Part shown: in pieces, positions 58,454 through 64,000 of the stretch
How the letters are laid out: each line of letters opens with the position of its first letter
Position numbering within the stretch: position 1 is the stretch's first letter
From: Scytalidium lignicola
Taxonomy: Eukaryota; Ascomycota; Leotiomycetes
DNA length: 64,000 nucleotides
Reading direction: 5' to 3'
Assembly: GCA_002812745.2 (NCBI GenBank)
Contig: NCSJ02000192.1
Coordinates: 19,026 to 83,025, forward strand
Program-made: the position numbers and the translations under genes
Notes under the pieces: generated by a model
The model's input: the letters and a program-made list of their open reading frames with translations, nothing else
Told to the model about the DNA's origin: nothing
The model's database searches: none

Positions 58454-59330
58454 ATCTTGAAGTTAAGCTAACCTGGTTGGCTTAAGGTCCTATTCAAATA
58501 AGGGCGAACAATATTGGGAGTTGGATGAGATGGAAGAGTATGTGCAAAAGATCCCCAGAGCCTCGGAAGTGAGTGTGGTTTAAAAACCCATAGCAGCACT
58601 GTGTAAGCCACGAATCAAGTCGTTTCCGCTCGGAGTCTTTGAGACATGAGGATACCATGCTGCAAAGTAACGTGTTAGAAAGGCGCGGTTCCCCTGCCAA
58701 TTCCATCGTTTTGCGCCACGGCGGAAATTGTGACTTGTTCATTCGATGTATCAAGCACAAGCTGAAAACAAATGTCTTGGTCACAAATCCAGTCATATTG
58801 GTCAAGCAGCCACAGAGACTCTTGAAGCCTTGTAAGTCTCGTTCAGGACGTTGGGGGAGCTGATGGTGTGCTCTGTTACTCAATTTAGGCTTTACGTGCC
58901 GCTCTAGCACCTTGAATAGAAAATACGGGAGTGATTGATCGTGAGGCTGCCAGTGAGGCTGCCAATGCATCATATGATTGATAGACTGATTTTTGATCCC
59001 ATAGGAAATACTTATAATGTTAATATTAAAGTAGATTTTAACAACTTCAAATGGAATGCTATCTCTAGCATTCTACTTTCGCCCAAACATAAGAAAGTAT
59101 GAATAGCATAGTGTCAGAACTACACATAAGAAAGCAACTAGACCAGGCTCCATTCCGAGCCTTATTCTACTTTTGTGCGGATCTCCACTTTTCGCGCCGA
59201 ATAAGGCTAGGGCTGATGTGCCCTCGCTTCATGGATATCCCTGCTGCCTCATCTACACCATTCCTCTTCCATCAAAAAGTACTTTTGCGACGATTTAACT
59301 GGCTCACAGAGTAGCTACCTGGTCCAACCC
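58454..59330. other. Intergenic, nothing firmly recognised
   Basis: A 159-codon minus-strand frame (58494-58973) and others here show no domain I can name. Part could be a decayed gene. The region just before 59331 should hold a promoter. Confidence 0.35.
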
Positions 59331-60345
59331 ATGCCGTCTAATAATGAAGCCGACGATGTGACCACACGCAGGCGGAGAGCGAACCATGAAGAGATTCGTA
59401 TGCGAGAACATTATATCGAGGAATCAAACAAAGTCCAGTTTGGGCCCGCCGAGCTCAACGCCTGGGGGATTTGTGCATCTCGGATGAGAGTGGATGGGAG
59501 TGGTGCTGCCAACACACCCAAGTTCTTTCAGCTGTTCCCAGGCGAGCTTCCACCTATCGACGAACAACACATCGGCATGGCATTCCCTACATTTAAGAAC
59601 GAGCTTGGAAGACAGCATATACCAGGGGCAATAGTAAGACACGTGATGGACGTGGTCGAATACTTTGGACGTTACTTCTCCTTGTGTGATCTAGCGAAAC
59701 GCAAGGCAATCAAAGAGGCAATGCCTAGAGCCCTCGCACTGGAGACGATCAAAGACGAATCCTGGAAGTTCATCAAGTGGGTGTTCCCCACTTTATTTGT
59801 ACCTGAGATATCATTTATTCAAAATTCAGATGATGCTGATCTCCATGTTAATTAATATATAGTATCGGAGACTTCCACGCAACTAAGCCTCTAGCAGAGT
59901 TTAATACGACATCCGAATGGAGGGTAGAAGGATTGGGTGAAGACTTTAAACAACGATATCTACACATTCAGTGTGTAGTCGCCCATAATATTGACGGCGA
60001 TGACAAGTTGCTTCGAGGTGAACTTCTCACACTGACGCGCATCATGAAGGGACGACTGAAAACGGGGAAATTTCGTCATCATGTCGTTGCTCCGGTAAGT
60101 CTCACTTCGCTTGGACTGTCCCAGTCGTATGATTATCTAAGATCCGGCAGGTCCTTCTATTCTCATATATGGGGCCGCAGCACGCGCGTATATTAGAAAG
60201 CTACTATAACGGACACGAGTTGATCGTAAAGTATAGTGAGCTTTTCGATCTTACAATCAGAAATGATGAGACTATGCAATTGTTTGCTCGCTGGTTTGAG
60301 AGTCGTCCAATCGGAAATACGGAAGACGATGACGAGAACCAATAA
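59331..60345 (+). CDS. Hypothetical fungal protein, multi-exon
   Basis: Unrecognised protein of about 290 residues. The first exon (from ATG 59331) is basic at its N-terminus (TTRRRRANHEEIRMREHYIE) and then looks globular and helical. A second block reads FHATKPLAEFNTTSEWRVEG and on to FRHHVVAP (59877-60092). It is followed by a good intron (60093-60156, GTAAGT to GGCAG) and a last exon ending ARWFESRPIGNTEDDDENQ at TAA 60343-60345. The join between the first two blocks (about 59800-59880) is unclear; no splice pair I tried keeps the frame, so a frameshift there is possible. No signal peptide, membrane helix or catalytic motif is visible. Confidence 0.5.
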
Positions 60346-61171
60346 ATAAGTTCCTCCTCCCAAGTGGCCAAATAGACTTTTAAATTTTCTTCTTATCTTC
60401 TTTACTCTTCGCTTCTTTAATCTACATGGCGTTTGTGGTGGCAATATATGGTTGGATTGGTTAGGAGTAGAAAGGAAGTTTTTTATGGAGAACTAGAGTG
60501 GTAGGTGGCGTTAAGGTAGCTTTGATCGCCTAATGATTAGTTACCGAGGCTTTACTACTCGTCATTTCGTCTTCAGTCCTCCTTTATTGCTTATGAATAA
60601 TGTATTTTGTTCTTCGCTGTTCATTCCACAAACACATACTCTCTCTCATGATCCTTGTAACATTTCCTTTGTGATAATGATTGTGTTTCTTCTTAACTCC
60701 AAAACGAGTTTTGTTATACAGTAGGATGCAAAATCGGCTTCCCACCTTAAACTTAATGATTTTAATCCGATCCTATAACTTTTGGAACGCGCAGTTAGTT
60801 TATTGTCAGCTACTAGATATGCGAACTCCCACAATGACCTTGTCACTGAATAATAGCGTACTGTATCGCACTTTTGCCTGAGGGATATGACTGCAAGTAT
60901 CTGATCAGCCGTCATATTGGCCGACATCAGCGGTGATGGTGACAAGATTCGATATTCTATCCGCTCAAAAGATTACGTGGATAAGCTACAGTTTTTTATT
61001 ACAGCATCACTATAATCTAAGTAGAACTTTCATTTTCCTCAATAAAAAAGTAATTCTATAGACTACTCTAGGGCATTTGTTGAATCACTCATTCTGAGAT
61101 ATTTCTTTATTTAGTCGTGGTCTAGTACTGTCTATGACTATTTATCCGGCTATTCATTTCCTAAAGACTAC
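60346..61171. other. Intergenic with a repeat trace
   Basis: CTAGAGTGGTAGGTGGC near 60493 repeats a run found at 47.13 kb. The minus-strand frames here (60193-60444, 60646-60945) have no domain. AT-rich near 61 kb. Confidence 0.4.
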
Positions 61172-63855
61172 TTAACGATGCAACCGATGCTTAAGAGAAT
61201 TACCCTCAGCTTTCTTCTCCCATTTTGTTAATGTAGTAGATGAGGAGAGAGTATCAGGATGATTGGCACCTAAGATACGCTTTCGTAGCTGGATGCACTC
61301 TCCCATTAGCCTAATAGCCTCTGTATCTCGGCCCATGTCTTTCCAAGTAAAGGCAAGATTAGCCATGCTGGTCAGCGTGTACGGATGCTCTTGTCCCAGC
61401 ACTCTCAAACTCGTCTCCATCACTTGCACATCCAGCTTTTCTGCCTCACTCCATCGTCCTTGATTCCAAAATGTCGATGCTAAGTTGGCTATGCTGACCA
61501 GCGTTGAAGGATGCTCTTCTCCCAGCACTCTCTTTCTTGTCTCCATTACTTGCACATCCAGCTTTTCTGCCTCACTCAATAGTCCTTGATTCCAAAATGT
61601 CAATGCCAAGTTGGCTATACTGGTCAGCGTGTCTGGATGCTCTTCTCCTAGCACTTTCTTTCTCGTCTCCATCATTTGCACATTCAGCTTTTCTGCCTCA
61701 CTCAATCGTCCTTGATTCCGAAATGTCGATGCTAAGTTAGCTATGCTAGTCAGCGTGTCTGGATGCTCTTCTCCTAGCACTTTCTTTCNTCGTCTTTATC
61801 ACTTGCACAAACAGCTTTTCTGCCTTACTCCATCGTCCTTGATTTAAAAATATCGATGCTAAGTTAGCTATGCTAGTCAGTGTGTCTGGATGCTCTTCTC
61901 CTAGCACTTTCTTTCTTGTCTCCATCACTTGCACAAACAGCTTTTCTGCCTTACTCCATCGTCCTTGATTCCGAAATGTCGATGCTAAGTTGGCTATGCT
62001 GACCAGCGTTGAAGGATGCTCTTCTCCCAGCACTCTCTTTCTTGTCTCCATTACTTGCACATCCAGCTTTTCCGCCTCACTCCACCGCCCTTGACCCCAG
62101 TATACCGAACCTACCATCTGCATACTTTTCAGGGTATCTTTATCTTCTTGGCCAAACAGCTTTCTCCGTGCTTCCATTGACTGCACTGCTAGTTTCTCAC
62201 CATCAGCTAAACTCCCCTTTCTCCACGCATACCACGCTGCTTTGTATTGCAGTAAAGCCCAGTCTTCCAAAATATCTTTAGACTTAGGCTTCTGTTCTGC
62301 AGATAATTTTGCGTGCGGGAAGAGTAATTGGCATTGTGCCCAATTCTCGTACTCGCCTGTTGGGAATTCTGCGCAGAGACTTTGGATAAATCGCCCTCGC
62401 CATTTTTCTAGCTGGCCATTAGCTTTAAGCCACGTCCTTATTGCCAATTGTACGAGAGCATGCATTTCGAAAGTTGTATTGTCTGCATTGACGGAGATAA
62501 ACGAGAAATTTCGCAAGATCAAGATATCGTCTTCAAATTCATCAACCTCATCAATCATGCTAGACTGTGGTGTCTCATCTTCATTGTCTTCGCTGTGACC
62601 AGCATAGTTATTAACAGAATTACCATCGTTATTTTCTTTCTGGCTCTGCTGTAAGCTCCTCTGCTTACTTCGACTATGAAGTAAAGTCTCGGGGATTCCT
62701 TGCCGATCAAAAAAGCTCATAAGCGACAGCATATCCGCAGCTGATGGTCTGATCTCACGGATGCGGTCGAATGATATTTGCCATGTAATGATGATGGAAT
62801 TTTTCGCCTCCTCATCTCGACGGAGCTGTCCGCCTTCGTAGTTAAGGAGTGTCGTTCTCTTGTAATCATTCTTCCGAAAGTTCTGGAGATACTTTTGCAC
62901 AGAATAGCGCGGCTTTCTTTGAGAGATGTATGCAGCTGCTTGGACGATAGCAAGCGGCATAAACTCGAGTGCTGTGGCAAGCTGGGCAACGTCATCATCA
63001 TCATCGCCGTCACCGTCATTATCATTGTCATCATTATGCCCTCTTAGTTTGTTCTTAAAAAGTGTCAACGCATCTTCTCTACTCATTGGTTCGATTACGA
63101 TCATGTCATGCTCTTCAATTAGCTTCAGTGCCGCATTTTTGCTCCGTGTTGTTATGAGAATTGATCCATTTAAGAGTTGCCGAAGGTATGATATGAACGG
63201 TCTTAAATTCTTGCCATCTATACCGTTCGTTTGCCCTTCCTGAACCGTGCTTCGATCCTTGACGAGGAAGTCGGCATCATCTACATTGTCAAGTATAAGA
63301 ACCCATTTTCCCTTCTTATTGTCGCGTAGCCAGTCGTACACAAGCTGGAATATATCGGCCTTCGGATCCTTCCGCCCATAGATCTTGACGCAGTTGGCAA
63401 TATCTCGAAAGCTTTGCTCAAACCGTGCTGCATTGCTAGCATAAACCCAGAAAACCCATACATCCGGTGATTGCTCGCGGATTCGATAAGCGCATTCGAT
63501 GGTTAGTTGCGACTTCCTTCTCAGCTGTTAGCAGCCTGAACCAGAGAATGCTTTCTAGTTGAAGGGTATTTCACACTCACCCGACACCGCCAAGGCCGAC
63601 GAGAGCAATCCAAGATCCTAGGAAAGTACATCTTTGGTGAATCCGATTAAGTATCTCTCCACGGCCGATGAAGTCTGGGTCGCGACGGAAAGGGACTGTG
63701 GATGTCGGGTTCGGTGGAGTTTCTGGTCGATCTAGGCGAGCTCTTGTTAGCGTCCGCGCGCTTGGACGTCTCGTAAGCTTACCAGGAGGAGGATTGAAGG
63801 AATTATTGACGTTTCCATTAATAGTTGGTTGCGCTCGGAGGTGGGAAAATTTCGC
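61172..63855 (-). CDS. NB-ARC/TPR NOD-like receptor (NLR), N-terminus not in clear view
   Basis: STAND-type ATPase of the fungal NLR class, thought to sense non-self or damage through its repeats and trigger a death effector. Exons run 63855-63783, 63731-63581 and 63516-61172. The Walker A GLGGVGKSQL is split by the second intron (63517-63580). Walker B is KWVLILDNVDD, sensor ILITTRS, GLPL-like MPLAIVQAAAYIS, and MHD-like MHALVQLAI. About 7.5 TPR units of 42 residues follow (GEEHPDTLTSIANLA and kin). An acidic NDDNDNDGDGDDDDD insert sits after the NB site. N at 61789 breaks the frame in the fourth repeat; leaving it out restores the repeat, so it is an artefact. The N-terminal part starts at INGNVNNSFNPPP, a linker usually preceded by an effector domain. 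A stop at 63856 and a hairpin lie just upstream, and the window ends 145 bp on, so the effector exon is missing or beyond the edge. Confidence 0.88.
61240..62190 (-). repeat. 126-bp tandem units encoding TPRs of the NLR
   Basis: About seven in-frame units of 126 bp encode KL-x-VQVMETRKRVLGEEHP and the following TLTSIANLASTF-x-NQGRWSEAE. The middle units differ at only a few codons, and blocks such as GAAGGATGCTCT (plus strand) recur unchanged in non-adjacent units. This points to recent unequal exchange or conversion. Confidence 0.85.
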
Positions 63856-63917
63856 TTACCAACACCTAGGGGTGGTTGGTAAAAAAAGTCCATCACCTCA
63901 AAAAAGTCCATCACCTT
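63856..63917. repeat. Hairpin plus tandem 18-mer upstream of the NLR
   Basis: TTACCAACACC (63856-63866) and GGTGGTTGGTAA (63871-63882) form a near-perfect hairpin with a four-base loop. Two copies of AAAAAAGTCCATCACCT follow directly. The NLR reading frame stops at this hairpin. The rest to 64000 shows no feature. Confidence 0.6.
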
Positions 63918-64000
63918 TCGCGAATCCTAAACACTGAAATCGCGTACCTCCATTACGCGTTTATACTGTGAACACCATACAATTTTCAATTGATATACTT

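Noticed and set aside
58494..58973. 159-codon minus-strand frame
   Set aside because: No domain, no coding-like composition and a competing frame of equal quality; left as intergenic.

Overview
The window is nuclear DNA of a filamentous ascomycete. Genes carry short introns (about 49-93 bp) with GT-AG ends and CTRAY branch points, and families such as HET, Zn(II)2Cys6, DUF3433, NB-ARC/TPR and NRPS-like adenylating enzymes are fungal hallmarks. Several broken genes carry C-to-T changes that turn CAG or CAA into stops, which fits repeat-induced point mutation (RIP). The set resembles Leotiomycetes, but that is inference.

Layout. 0-12 kb: an NRPS-like adenylation gene with one in-frame stop; an intact six-exon THI5/NMT1 gene (-) with a complete TPP riboswitch in a 5'-UTR intron; a LURP-one-related gene; then three relics (phenol-hydroxylase C-terminus, a possible gamma-glutamylcyclotransferase, a frameshifted Zn2Cys6 regulator). 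12-28 kb: a self-recognition-type block with one intact HET gene, an RBR ubiquitin ligase lacking its N-terminus, a decayed multi-membrane protein gene, a broken HET-plus-membrane gene and a shattered HET gene. It is interspersed with a MITE, a terminal fragment of the same MITE and a solo LTR.

28-43 kb is mostly housekeeping or accessory metabolism and largely intact: a divergent amidase/amino-acid permease pair, a Cys-rich copper P1B-ATPase, a MnSOD and a secreted SMP-30-like lactonase. 43-50 kb is AT-rich and repeat-bearing: a HET gene with one in-frame TGA between two diverged repeats, a RIP-degraded Tc1/mariner element, and an NADP-glutamate dehydrogenase gene destroyed by RIP-like stops, with the transposon 15 bp beyond its stop codon. 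50-64 kb: an intact XPG/GEN1-like nuclease, a small secreted protein, a DUF3433 membrane protein, an unknown gene, and an NB-ARC protein with near-identical 42-residue TPR units at the right edge.

Three themes stand out. First, the thiamine gene preserves both aptamer and anti-aptamer sequences for splicing control. Second, four HET-domain loci plus one NLR lie in 64 kb, most of them broken, as expected of a fast-turnover allorecognition region. Third, at least two of nine isolated N bases are extra bases that falsely break genes, so single frameshifts next to Ns should not be read as pseudogenization.
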